Assembly (NCBI GenBank): GCA_900660155.1
Contig: CABFPE010000211.1
Coordinates: forward strand, 265,869 to 329,868
Length of the DNA stretch: 64,000 nucleotides
Reading direction: 5' to 3'
From: Hofstenia miamia
Taxonomy: Eukaryota > Xenacoelomorpha > Acoela > Hofsteniidae
Made by a program: the position numbers and the translations under genes. The notes below the pieces were generated by a model, which made no database searches, was not told where the DNA came from, and saw only the letters and a list, made by a program, of their open reading frames with translations. Positions 47,560 through 61,016 of the stretch are shown here, piece by piece. Numbering within the stretch: position 1 is the stretch's first letter; the number at the start of each line of letters is the position of its first letter.

Positions 47560-50500
47560 ATTTTAAAAATATTGTAAATCAAAATTTCAAATGCAAACCA
47601 AACCATATAGTTATAGAGAACCGCATGAACTAGTTAGAATCCTTAAGAAACTAATAAACACCTTGAATATTGAGAGGAAATATGAGAAATTTCACAGTTA
47701 AGAAATTTACTACTTTTATCTAATAATGCATATTAATTTACTATATAAAGTAATTGTAAAATCCAGGTTAAGAATACGTCTAAATCTCACCGAAATGAAA
47801 TTGCCTCCTATGATAAGCTTTAAAAAATGCCTCTTCTATGGCTTGATATTATTTTATCTTCTCACTTCACAGGGAACAGAAGAAAACCCGGGTCCTAACA
47901 TTTTTTATGAAGCATTTGCCTAAAAACTAAACACCAGTAATTCGATTAATTATTTCCACATAAATTTTCAGAATTTAGCTGCTAAATACCACCAATTCAG
48001 ACAGTTTATGGCAAATTTCCAAAATGAAACTATCATAGGAATTTCAGAAACTTGGTTGTGTAACGATGACCCTGATTCAAATTGTTCATTTGATAGTTCG
48101 ATTTACAAATTATTTCGTAGGGATAGAGCTTTAAATAATTTCTTAGAAAAGGTCAAAGGTGGCGGTGTCTTATTCCTTGTTCCCAAAATATATAATCCAA
48201 AATTCCGACATAATATCGCAAATTGTAATTCTAAATTTGAAAGTTTATGGATTGAATTAAATAATCCAATTAGAACCTCCCACTACAAAAAGCAATTACT
48301 CAATGTGTCATATTGCCCTTCAAAAAAGTATTTGACAGAATTTATCAAACAAATGGAAACTGAATTATCCATCGCTTGTGCTTAAAATAAGGATGTTCTA
48401 TTGCTCGTAGATTGGAATATTAACTATCTTGTCGGCTCTGAAAAATCAAAATTAGATTCTTTACTAAATGCGTATAATTTGAAGTCTGCAAACACGAAAA
48501 TTCCCACTAGACTTACTCATAACTCTCAGACAATAATCGACTACATCATTACATCCGAAATATCTGATTTTAATTTTAAATTTTACTCAACGGAATGCCC
48601 TTTCTCAGATCATTGCATAGTATCAATCAGTGTACCTAAGACTAGTGAAAACACATCGAAAACATGGATTACAACACGTATTCGAAATAAGGATAATCTA
48701 AATAAACTAAAATTAGCACTTTCAAATCAGAACTGGCAATGTGTTTATAGAGCAACCGAACCCAATGCAATGATGAGTAAGCTTTTAAAAATTCTTGAAT
48801 ATTATGTCAACTTATATTGCCCTGAACAACGTGTTTTATTAAACCCTAATAACTCAAAAGCAAAAGATAACTCAAAAAATTCTAAGGAGTGGATTACCGA
48901 CGACTAAAACACTCATTCGCGCAAAAAATCAAGCATATAAAAATTTCTTAAATAACCAATGTGAAGTAAATTTTAACCGCTACAAGAGAGCTAGAAACAT
49001 CTGTAACATAGCAAATCGTAAGGCCTATAATACGTAGATAAAAAAAGAATATAATGGAATGCTATCCCAAAAATCTAAATGGAGTTTTATTCATAATCTG
49101 ACAAATCGCAATAAACGGGTCACCAATAAGATCATAGCTATAACAGACGACTATGGCAAATTGCAGAAGGATCCTTATCACATCTCCAATATTTTAAACA
49201 AATCATTCGTAAATTTGGGCAACTATTCTGGGGATAATGTAAAATATATTGAAAATGAAAAGCTTTATGCACACGATTTTACCTTTAGATTTACGACTAG
49301 TTATGAAATGCTCAAAGCCTTAAACAAATTAAAATCCGGCAAATCCAGTGGGCCGTCAAATATTCCCGCATGGATACTTAAGGAAATCGCACACTTAATT
49401 AATATTCCTCTTAACTACATTTTTAATGAATGCATTAAATCCAAAACATTCCCAGACTGCTTAAAAGAAGCACATGTTACTCCGCTTTACAAAAAAAATG
49501 ATGAAACATGCCCACTAAATTATAGGCCTATTTCAATCACGACCCCAATAAGTAAAGTTTTTGAAAGACTAATATTCAGTCAAATGTTCGAGCATATTAA
49601 AAAACATAATCGGCTCTCTGCAACCCAATTTGGATTTAGAAGAAGTTTTTCAACGAATGATGCACTTATCCAGGCAACAGAGAACTGGCGAAATTCATTG
49701 GATGATCAACAATATGTTGCTATTGCATGCTTAGATCTCTCTAAGGCATTTGATTCAATCGACCATGACATACTAATAAAAAAACTAAAACGTATGGGAT
49801 TGTCCCTCGATAGTACTAGTTTAATTGCGATTTTCTTAAGTAATAGGAAACAACGAGTTAAAATCAACTCAGTACTTTCAGACTGGCTGTATATTAAAAA
49901 AGGTGTTCCGCAAGGAACCATTCTTGGACCTCTTTTGTTTAATATCTATGTCAATGATATGAACTTTTATGCTAATTGCAATCTTATACAATATGCAGAC
50001 GATACCTGTATATTTTCCGCCAACAAGTCATTAGATGTTGTAATAAAAAAAGTGGAATCTAACTGCCCGTCACTAAGCCATTATTTCGCTATGCACAAAT
50101 TACGCATTAATGCCGAGAAAACGCAATTTTGTATAATGAACCCCTTTTTCAACAATAACTTGCATACAAATAAAAATTTGACTATAAAAAATGCAATTAT
50201 TTCTACAAGTGATACTTTCAAATATTTAGGAATAATAATTGACTCAAAACTTTCATTTTCCGAGCACATTAAATCACAAAGAAAAATTGCTGCTGGCATA
50301 AGAACTATTTCTCAGGTTGCTGACCTATTACCTCCTCATGCAAAAATTCAGCTATTCCACGCATTTGTTATGAGCCACCTAAATTACGGGAGTGTACTAT
50401 TTTCAAATTTGAAGAGAAATAGTTAATAATCTTCAGCTGCAATATAAATGGGCTCTAAATGTTTGCAAAAAATTCTAGTAACCCCAAAAATTATATTTTG

Positions 50501-50850
50501 GAAACCTGTCCTTCTCAACAATTAATACAAATCAATATTGCTACATTATTTTTCAAAGCTGCTAACGAAATTCCGCCTTATGAAAAGATAAATCTCCCTG
50601 AATTCAGAAAAACTTTCAATACACGATCTACGAAATATGTTGTCACTAGGTTCAGACGTAAAGTCAAAGAAAACTCATTTTTAAACCTAGCCACAAGGTA
50701 ATGGAATAATCTACCTAACGAAATTAAGCATATTACAAAACTGAAAGAATTGCATTTCAACATCAAAACACTACTTGTACAGAGTAGCTACATGTTTATT
50801 TTTCAAGAATCCTCGAACAAAAATTCCTTAGCATGTTTCTAAAATTAAAA
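47560..50850 (+). mobile_element. near full-length LINE with 2A-like peptide, endonuclease and RT
   Basis: Order of parts: an N-terminal stretch from about 47585, a hydrophobic segment ending in a 2A-like motif (47873-47896), an APE-type endonuclease (48008-48907: ISETWL, GGGVLFLV, VDWNINYL, IDYIITS, SDHCIV) and an RT from 49059 to about 50430. The RT shows NYRPISITTPISKVFERL, ACLDLSKAFDSIDHDIL, KGVPQGTILGPLLF and catalytic YADDT, then KTQFCIM and YLGIIIDSKL. A C-terminal part continues to about 50780. The 455-codon RT frame is uninterrupted, but stops lie after the 2A region, within the endonuclease, between endonuclease and RT and near the end. Inactive but relatively young; CR1/L2-like. 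Confidence 0.92.
47873..47896 (+). other. 2A-like ribosome-skipping motif in LINE ORF
   Basis: The frame starting at 47726 reads a hydrophobic run (CLFYGLILFYLLTSQ) followed by GTEENPGP. The NPGP end and the acidic residues match 2A sequences (D-V/I-E-x-N-P-G-P), with Thr where Asp is usual and the V/I residue missing. N-terminal 2A-like sequences are known in CR1/L2 and some other non-LTR elements. A stop follows eight codons later in this copy. Confidence 0.7.
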
Positions 50851-51144
50851 TGATGAATGTGCACATAAAATAAATTTTAGGTCTCTTAATATAGTAATGC
50901 TCTCTGCGCAGGTAATTAAATTTCTTGTATCTTCGTTTTGCTAGCAAATGTTTCTAAGAAAATCTAAAACGATAATTCTACATTCAGAAAATTGTTTATT
51001 ACACATCTTGACATTAAATTATTTTTGGTAGAATTTCAGAAAATTTCATTTCTAAAAATTGACAATTCTTATTGGTAATTGTATGAACATCGCACATCAC
51101 TAATTGGTAAGCAATAAGGAACACGAAATTAATTCAATCACTTC

Positions 51145-51350
51145 AAGTTACGATGTAAAAATTTTAAAGACCACCGAAGCAAACATCTTAAAATCATTGA
51201 AAGCATTTAAATTAGATCATTTCAATCAATTCTAAGAAAAAAAGATTATATTCATAAACTGTTGTTAGTAATTAAGATTTAGTGAAATAAAATATTACAA
51301 AATGAAGTAACTGACGATGACTTTGTATGTTGAAATATATTTAAATGATT
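51145..51350 (+). repeat. dispersed repeat R2, copy 2
   Basis: Second copy of the repeat at 37646-37885, in the same orientation and with about 30 bp deleted near aaatgaagtaactgacg. Confidence 0.7.
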
Positions 51351-52950
51351 TTTATTACAGTTAAATTTCAATCCAATCAAAAAAATTCCGTAAATTATTA
51401 ATTTCTAATTGCAGGACTCAATACCGCAGTAAGTTTAGATTGACAAATCATGGCAATTAAATGTTTTTGAAATATTTAATTTTTTAAAATTATATACATG
51501 TATTAGACCAATTCACTTCTTTTGCACTTAAAGCTGGCAAACGTAAGCCCGTAATATAAAAGTAATTGTCTAAACTGGGAAAATTTCAATGACCCCACCC
51601 CAGGGAGAGATCTAGGTATTTTCAAACCGGTGTGAGGTTTGATATAATGTTTAGTATACAATAGATTACATAAATAATGGGGCAATGAATTATTAAAAAT
51701 TTATGAGCAACCTTTTAATTTTCAGATTGGATTCAATATATTCTGTACGGGAAAATTATAACTTGAGCATCCCTTTAACACAGCCAGGGGAGAGGGCGGA
51801 TCTCCTAAATCCGTCACTGTTTCACCCCACTCTCTAATAATATAAAAGCTACTTTATGAACAAATCATTGTACATTTAAACAAATATTTAATTCTTGTTT
51901 CTTGAATAATGCAAACTACATGTATATAAAATATTGTTTAACATTACACTCTGTCATATTAGACATTGAATGCATTCGTTTGTTTAACAAAAACAGTATA
52001 TTATAAGACAATAATCCAATATAAGTATTTCAAAAACTCGATTACAAATAATTATTTACATGGATAAGTTCAAAATGGAGATGATCAAAAGAATTTCACT
52101 CAAAGTGAAAAATGACGAAAGTTGAAGTATTTAGCCACGCCTTTGGATTTATCTAAATCAATAATTGTTAAATACGTTTAACACAAAAGCATTGCTAATG
52201 ATATTACAAAGAATTTACTATAATAAAAAGTAGAACAACATATGATTGAAGGAAAATGGAAATTAGAGAGCACATAAGTAATCTGAAAAATTTCTAATTA
52301 ATATGCACTTTATTAAATCAATTTCTACATAATTATGTAGGAGAGACTTTGTGATTTTCAATGAGAGCAAGAAAGTAATTCTAAAATATGGTAAACACTG
52401 ATCTCTTAACAAATTCCACTTAACTAATTATAGATTAAGGTATAAAAATCCGAGAAGCAGCTCAGAACCCGCTATCTCTTTTCTACATGTGGAGATGGAA
52501 TAACTATATTTGTTGCAGTGTGAAAAAATAGAAGACATAGTGCATATTCTTGAATGAGTATGTATAATCATTAAGGCAAACAAAAGGGCAGAAATGTTCG
52601 ATAAGTACAAAAATAATTTTTAAGGGTGCACATTTTGTTTGAAAATTATTCATCCCCTATTTGATGATCCTGGCAGAAAGTTGAGATTATTAGCATGCTG
52701 ATATTCAGAGCAAATCTCATCAACAATTTATCTTGGAATGTAAGCTTAATTAATAAATCTTAATGAATTAGCCGCGTTTGAAACTAGAAATTAATCTGAT
52801 CCAAATATTAGGCTTGTGAGAAAAGAACGTGCATTAACAGCCATTATCCAGAAATTCGTCAACATTTTTATTGGGGAATGTTTAACAAAAAAGTACTTGA
52901 AGACATGTGAAGTTATTGATAAAGGTGATACAATAGTGGTTTTTCGTCTT
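51351..52950. other. gene-poor stretch
   Basis: No gene recognised. A short GC-richer piece at 51781-51819 ends ctcctaaatccgtcactg. Its inverse begins cagtgacggatttagg and looks like a hAT-type terminus, but no partner end was found. Confidence 0.35.
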
Positions 52951-52959
52951 GTGGATGAT

Positions 52960-54420
52960 GTTATTAGATTAATGTCATTTCAATGGACCATCTTTTGCAG
53001 TTTATCACCAACTACATTTTAAATAATTGTATAAAACACTCCTTTTTTCCAGATGAATTAATATTGGCAAATATAACACCATTATTTAAAAGAAATGATC
53101 CCGAAGATTGCGAAAATTATAGACCCATTTCGATCACTTCTCCAATCAGCAAAATTTTTGAACGAATTCTTTTTAATCAAATTAACGACCATCTTTGTAA
53201 ACATGATCTCTACTCCAAAACACAATATGGTTTTCGTAAAGGTATTTCTACGAGGGACGCTTTAATACAAGCTACAGAAAAATGGCGATCAACAATGATA
53301 ATGAATACTCAGCAATTGCTTGCTTAGACCTCTCGAAAGCTTTCGATTCCAAAAGACCGCAGTATCTTACTACAAAAAATTAAATTTCTAGGTTTTTCTA
53401 ATGACAGCATAGGTCTTATCTCCAGTTACTTATACAATCGCATGCAAAGAGTTAAAATTAATGAATCTTTTTCAGATTGGGTATGCACTAAAAATGGGGT
53501 TCCACAGGGTACAATTTTGGGCCCCTTATTATTTAATATTTACATAAATGATTTGTCCGAGTAAGTAACATGTGACGTTATACAATATGCAGATGACACA
53601 ATATTATTTCATTCTAATAAATTTCCCGAAAAAGCGGTTCAAACTCTCGAAACAAATTGTGCTTCTCTTGCTAACTAAATATTTTGCATCTATAAAAGAG
53701 TAAATCCACTAAAAACTCAATTCTGTATTGTTAAATAAAAAATTAAATCTACTGATACTTCAAAATACAAACTTAATTTCAACGGTATTCAAATAAAACA
53801 GGTTGAGTCTTTTAAGTACCTCGGAATAATTTTTGACATAAATCTAAATTTTGAAGAGCAACTAAATCATGTTGTTAGAAAAATGGCCATATCGATTAAA
53901 GCAATTAACTTAATTTCTCAAAAACTTCCAACTAAAGCAAAAATTCAATTAATATATGCTCTAATATTAAGTCATTTTAACTATGCCAATGTACTCTACA
54001 CAGATATAAACCAAAAATTTCTCAGGAAATTCCAAGTGCAACTAAATTGGGCTATCAAAGTAGCAGTAAATAATCATAGCTTTAATAAGAATAATGAATA
54101 TAGAAAAATTTCAAAATTATTTTTACATCCGCAATGTTACATCCATATAAATGTCTTAACGACGTTCTTCAAAATAGTTAACAATACTTTCCCATACTAC
54201 AAAAATGACTTTCTTGCTGCAAAATTAGTCAATAAACAAAATAAAAGAACACACATAATTCAACCTATTAGGTATAAGAAGCGAATAATGAAAAATTCAT
54301 TTCTAAACACAGCTATAAATATGTGGAATGAATTACCAAAATATATTAAACAAATAAGTAGATTAAAAAACTTTAAAATGGATATTAAAAAATATTTTTG
54401 ACTTACAATATAAAAAAACT
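52960..54420 (+). mobile_element. 5'-truncated LINE, RT domain
   Basis: Same family as the element at 47.56 kb, starting just before the RT. Motifs in order: FFPDELILANITPLFKRND, NYRPISITSPISKIFERIL, YGFRKGISTRDAL, NGVPQGTILGPLLFNIY, catalytic YADDT at about 53590, YLGIIFDINLNF and a 172-codon open C-terminal part ending FKMDIKKYF. Stops or frame changes occur after QQLLA (53327), around SKAFDS, after INDLSE and after LAN. The endonuclease and 5' end are lost, which is typical of incomplete reverse transcription. Confidence 0.92.
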
Positions 54421-54779
54421 GAAATGGCGAAGTTATAAATTTTATAATCCTGATTACTCTATTAATAGAAACTAGCAATCGTCAGAGCCCAAGTTAACCA
54501 CTTTTTATTTGCAAATATTCGTTGTTTTCTTTTTTTTTGTTTAATTTTGTATTACTTTCTTGACGCTTTCAGAATTTTTATCAGTATTTTTATTTATTGT
54601 TAAAACAATTTCTGAATATAGATTTTTCTTCTTCTTTTTCTTCAACTCAGACGTACATGATAAATGCAGGAGATCAATTAAAAGTTTTCTACCCCAAACT
54701 TGCACCTTACGACGTGTTTGGCTCATTTAATATACAATTTTGCAGAGAAAATCAGTGTCGTAGCTCGAGTTAAAGCTTC

Positions 54780-55302
54780 AATGCAGAAGGTGTTGTAAAT
54801 GAACTTGCTGGTGTAGAAAATTATGCAAGTGTACCTGATTTAATTGAAACTATGGCCGGCGATAGTGTGACTATCATCCATTGCCAAATATGTAAGTTCA
54901 TGAATTCTGTGCTCTTGTACGTTCAAACTCATGCATATTTGAGAACGAGGTTGGATGCAATGAAACACTTACAAATAATAAGCAACAACGAAGGCCATCA
55001 GTATATATCTTCGTCAAAACAACGGAAGCTTTAGCAGACCATTTCAACGTCGTCGGATCCAGTTGAAAGAAGTTTCAGTAAACTGCGAAAACTTTTAGCA
55101 AATTTTAAACAAGAAAATGTTGTAAAGTACATTTGCACAATGATGAATTGTTTGTATATATTATACGGTTCGATTTTGTTTTTTATGCGTTTTATATCCT
55201 TTACTTTTAGTTATTAAATGATTTCGAATTATATTATAAGGGGCAAGAATTTACGTTAAGGGCGAAAATGGGAAAAATAAAGGGCAAAATTTGGTTGCCC
55301 TA
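54780..55302 (+). mobile_element. hAT transposase 3' end with terminus
   Basis: At about 55036-55130 the plus strand encodes a hAT dimerisation motif: STSSDPVERSFSKLRKLL, then KQENVVKYICTMM. Upstream (54852-55034) a frame with HCQICKF and an H-rich stretch may belong to the same element. The 3' end is marked by three sub-terminal repeats of type gggcraraa (55240-55290) and a terminus ttggttgcccta at 55302, whose inverse tagggcaacc fits the hAT YARNG rule. No matching 5' end was found. The last 52 bp coincide with the end of the CPSF4 coding sequence on the other strand. Confidence 0.65.
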
Positions 55303-58300
55303 ATAATCCTAATGTATTGTAACAGAGAAGAAATGTCATACGGAGCAGGTGCATTATCCGGCTGAGTATTATCTGAGAGGAAGGCCATTGGGTTGAGTCG
55401 CATTCTGCCAGTGCATCTGTTAGCATAGTGACCCTTTTGACCACACTAAATATATTAAACTGATGAATTGATGCTAAGCAACTTACCTTAAAACACGTTA
55501 CTGTCTCAAGTGGTCTTGGAATAAATATTGGTTGTGAACCATCAGCATTGGGTTGACCACCCGTAAACTAAACAGAAGAACATGTAAAATAAATTTGATC
55601 ATAGAAACTTACAAATGCAGGAATATTTTTCTTCATTGGGCAATATGGAGATTTGTGGCCTGGAACTTTACAAAGATTACAGATTATCTGATGAACACCT
55701 TCGGTTGGAGCAGTGAGTGATGTAAGACTATCAGAACCCATTGGTATTGATTTTCTAGGACACGTGGCTGCTTTATGACCAACTTCATGACAGTTATGAC
55801 ACGTTAAATTGGCTGTCTTTCCCATCATGTCTGGCAAAACCGGCAATTCAAAACGAGGACTATAAATAAAGGAAATTTATAAAATTCAGTTTAATAATCC
55901 AAATATATATATATATACGAATGTCCAAAACCAATTTTATGATATATAGTAAACTGGGCGAATTGGCTGGGTGTATACGAACTGTTACTAGAGAATAGAA
56001 ATAATGATAAAATTACTATATAATCATTAGTATACACTAGATCTATAGCATCGCAAAAGGCAATATATTTTTTAATAAATGAAATTGCGCAATTACAAGT
56101 TGGTTTTCAGTATCTGGTTTATGTGAATAAAATAAATATAAGACACACAAATATCTGAACAAGAACTAAATCATTGACGAAATCATTCATAAAACTATAA
56201 AGTCCAGTCAGTACAGTCTGCACATCAATCAATGATGAAGCAACCTAACTTGCACACATAAGGTGTTGCACCTGTGACAGAGGAATACGGCAATACACAA
56301 TCGACATGGTTTTCACAACACTACTACTGGCACTTACAGCCACTTCAAGAGAACTTCCCTTGTGCTTTAGTTTTTGTGTTGGTCAGGTTTTTATTTCTTC
56401 CCAATGATGTCGGGGGTTGCCGGTAGAGATTAATGCATTACTAGGTAGCACATACGTTCTTTAATTAGAAGTTCTTGCAGAAAGCTAAAAATCTTATTTC
56501 TGGGATAGCAATGAATGGATCTCTTTATCAACAATCATCTAATGACTTTATCAATGCATTCAGTTTTTTTAAGGCAACCAGGATGTTGCCATGACATTGT
56601 TGATTCAGTGTGACGTTGTTTCTTCAATAATTTACTCACACATCCCTGTGATTCTTTGAACTCATTTGCAATTTCAGTTTGGTCAAGTCCCATATGTTTA
56701 GGAAGAGCAACGATCGGCGCCTTCACACATTCACTGAGCTCTTTGCTCTTAGCCAAGAGATTCAACGCTTACTAAATTTAGTAAGCCTTGCAGAGATTAC
56801 TGTATAATGGCAAGAATGTGCTATCATCAAATGTGATAGGTGATTCTTCATTATATCATCCAATCAAAATATTCTAAGGGCATACATAATATTAATTTAA
56901 AATAATGCGTAGAAACGAAAAACATTCGAAAATTTTTAATTATTCCATACTTTTTCGTATACTGTACATCAATCTCAAGAAATCTGTTAACGACAGCCAA
57001 CCACAAACATTAAACATTCGAGCTCAGATAGGGTTTTTACATGGTTTTAAATGTGATATATGTTCATATAAAAACAAGAAGCTTGCAATGAAATTTGCAA
57101 AGTGTAACAAATTTGCAAAGATCTTGTATACAATAGCAAATATTCAGTGCAAAATTCAGCATACCTATTTATGGTAATATATTCGTGAACAAAAATTTAG
57201 GACAATTTGAAAAATGTAACAAAAATGTGTATAGTTTGCAGAATCCCACATATAATAAACTAAAAAATGTAATTGTAAAATTTCTTTTTCGTAGAAAGTG
57301 TACTTTTACAATTGAAAAAAATCATAAGTCCATAAAAGAAAATTTAGCTTAACTGTCCGAAAATCAAACTAAAACAATGAAATACAATATCACCATTTAA
57401 TAATGAGTTCTACCTTCATGGTTTTTGATCATATCAAAATTCAATAAGGCATACTAAAAATTAGCGTCTCCATTAAGGTGTGGGGAATGTTGCTTCAGGG
57501 TCTGAAGTTGACTTCAAAAATATCACTTATTGTTATATATCGTTTATCATCTTCATAAACATTTCTTGCCTTCCATCCCAATTGTTTTAAATTAGATTTA
57601 AGTCCGGTGAGCATGCAGGAAGTCTCAAAATTTGTATATCATTTTCGCACATAGAAGTTATTGTCCGAAGCGCAGATTAAATTGCAGCATGATCCTTGTT
57701 GGAAGAAGCAATAACCTCCACACAAACAATTGCCTTCCGCATTAGTGATGAATGTTACAACATATTAATATAGATAGCCGCGGTCTAACCTCTTAGGTTC
57801 TATCACCCCGTTGTAGAAAATTTAACCCCAGATAAATAGACGGACTGTCCCTAACTTTGACGTGTGGAGAAAATTTGCGGAGCATGCCTTGGTCTTGCCA
57901 TATCGTTGGAAGCCATCAGGATGATCTCAAAATTTAATTATTTACATTGGAAAATACAAGTCACTTCCTGGTTTCAATGAATCATGTTTGGTAAAGGCTA
58001 CAATACTCTAAACTGTCAGCCTTGTACGGGGAGTGAATCTAGCAAATTGGAGACGCTTTTTATAAAGTTCATCTGATGGTCGTTGAGTGGCAAAATCTGC
58101 ATCTATAGCTGAAACTAATCTCCAGTATAATAGATCGTTGTATTATCCTACTCATTGGGGTTTTGTCTACATAATTGTGAATGTCTTTTTTTTAGAAAAT
58201 TTAGATGCGATCGGCTGTTCGGACAAAGCAGTTTAAAATCGAGAATTCGAGCACACTCACCTGCATTGAGTTTGCGTGTCTTACGCATTGTTAAACCTTC

Positions 58301-60985
58301 CGCAGTCATTGCTACCAAATAACTGCAGAATAACCTCGAAATAACCTGCCAATCTTGTAGTTTTGTCGAAGTGAAAATCATTTTATAAAGATGACAAATT
58401 TGGAATTCATTTTTAACCTTTTATACATAAAATTTCACAAACAATCAAAGAAAAATATTTTTAAGTCAATTTTCAAGTATAAGATATAAAACATCTACAA
58501 CATCAACAAATCCGTAAATATTGAAATTCACTTATAAGTGCATCCTAACCATACTTGCCACAAAGTGGGGATTCCATCCTACCCTCTGTAAATCTTTTTA
58601 AAGCGTAGCATTTTGTTTTAGGTTTCCTGACAGAATCACATCGCTCCTCAACCCCCGTCAGTCCAACAGGCAACGCCTGTTGAGGGTTAATAGAAATAAA
58701 GAATATTGCAATCGATTGTAAACTAATATATGGATTTTTATTGCATGAAATTTAACATTGCTAAATTCTAAGAAAAAAATGCAAAAATAAAAAAATTACT
58801 GTGCAAATTTGCAATCCGGGCCATCTGGACAGAATCCAATGACATATTTTTGGCACATCACTTTTCGAACATGACGGTTTTTACAAGCAGCACCTAGGAA
58901 AACGACTACGTAAAATAAAAAATTTGAAAAAAGTATACCATGCTTACAAAAGCCACGATCATACCAAGGACATGCCCGTGTTCTTTCTTCTGGATTAATA
59001 TGGAGAAATTGACAATCAGCATTACCACAGACACCTATTATATTTGGTTAATCATAATAATATGATAGAGCGCAAATACGCTTTCGAAAATTCAATTTTG
59101 TATAATGCCCCTTGAAAAAGTTTGAATAGAAGGCAAGAAATATACCATAAAAGCTTTTTATAAAAATGAAACAGCTCTATCTAAATAATTACACTATAAA
59201 TTTTAAATATAAAGCATTGAATATTTTTATAGTAGCAAAAAATACCATAGCGTTGGAAGAAATAACATTCTGGCATCTTGCTCATATCATATGCATGAAG
59301 AAATTCGCAGTAATCGCCTTTCTTGCAAAGACCGCGAAGCCAATGTTTACAAACAACATTCTGTTCACCTCTGATATGGCGAAATGGACATAAAACTCCA
59401 CGGACACAGTCGCCTCTTTTAAAAAATGAGCAAAGGGCGGCAGTAGATTCTAAATTGTACATAACGCAAGTGTTAAGGAAGTTTATAAGCACATGAAATA
59501 GCTTCTACTGTTTCAATATTGCTGAAATGAAATACGATCTAACAGAATTAGATACATAAATTAGGCCTGCATAGAATTGCCTACCAATATTTTAAAACGT
59601 TTGCTGATTTCAATATATCGATTTCAAAATATTGCTTTAGTAATCTATTCAAAATTATCATAAAATTCGATAATCGTTTAAAAGGATGCAACAGTCACTT
59701 CTAATAAGGGAGTTCTGCTGCAGAAATCCACTTAAAATCCTGTATTTATCATTGTGAATATAAACTTAAGATTTTAAGAACGAGCAGTTTTTCTTTTCTT
59801 AAAAACAAAAACTTCCGTAATAGCGAGAATTTCATCACACTAAACAAATAAATTGCAAAACTAGTTGTATTTTGTCACGCGCTGACCATGATTAGAGGAA
59901 AAGCACTGATTACTTTACCTGTTTATTATATCTATATGGGACACGGTAAATTGTTCCTTAACCCAATTAGGAAATTTGGCTATGTTCTTTTGATTTTACC
60001 ATTGGTAACTGTGCATTGCGTCAAGGCATTGATTTCACAAACGATTGCTAATCAAAAATTCGAAAGCAATTACAAAATCTTTCTTTTTATATGTATCAAT
60101 TTGTATCTCAGACAATACAAAAAAACTGCAAAATTAAAATCAATACAGTATTTAGGGTTTATAATGCATGCTTCGATAAATAAAATGAATGTCTTGATTT
60201 TTAACAATCATGGCTTTACTACAATTGAACAACATCTCTAAAATAAATACTGTTTCTTTAACAAAAAACGTTTTTAGTATTGTACGTTAGGGTGAAAAAC
60301 ATTACAAAACTTCAATATTCCAAAACATAGAATCCTCTTTGCCATGTCTTTGATAACGACTAAAATTAACTGTGTCTTGTTTTCGTACAATTAATTATTC
60401 ATTAATTTTTTTAAAGTGTATATGTATCGTTTATACAATTTAGTACTACAAATACAATAAAATCATATCACTTCTTTAGTAATATTACAGAAACTGTTTT
60501 ACGCCCATCTCTAATGTAGATTTCAAATTGATAAAAACTAAATTTGTGAAACGGCGTGAGGAATTCTCTATATTTTGAATGTTTGATTAATGCGTTAAAA
60601 TTTTATTAACTTTTCACTTCGAGTTTCCCTAGTGCACAAGTACTTATAATCTTAACACTACGAATGGCTACAATACAAATTGCATCAGATCTAAAATCAA
60701 ATGATATTGCAAATAAGCGACATATATTATTATGTGGAAACTATTATGTTGAAAAACAATGTCTCGCACGTAGAGAAAATACATTCCTTTTCTATGAATG
60801 AGAAGAATTTCATTGTTGCTATTTATATTCCCGTCGAAATTTTTGATGAAATTCCAATATTTTTTAGCTCAATTCTAATACTAATATTCTTAATGTACAA
60901 TGTGAATAGCGAGCATTTCTTACCCCAAGAAAATATATGCGTCATACAAAAGCGTTTCTAATACTGAAGAATTGACAAACCACTG

Positions 60986-61016
<31 letters not shown>

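Noticed and set aside
51781-51819. GC-rich 39-bp piece with a hAT-like terminus cagtgacggatttagg
   Set aside because: Only one end was found, with no partner or coding sequence, so it is not reported as an element.
58148-58381. 77-codon minus-strand frame upstream of the Tc1 catalytic piece
   Set aside because: It might be a decayed N-terminal part of that transposase, but no helix-turn-helix pattern could be seen, so it was not claimed.
59888-60241. 117-codon plus-strand frame in CPSF4 intron 1
   Set aside because: No motif, Lys/Ile/Phe-rich as expected for AT-rich DNA, no splice or homology support.
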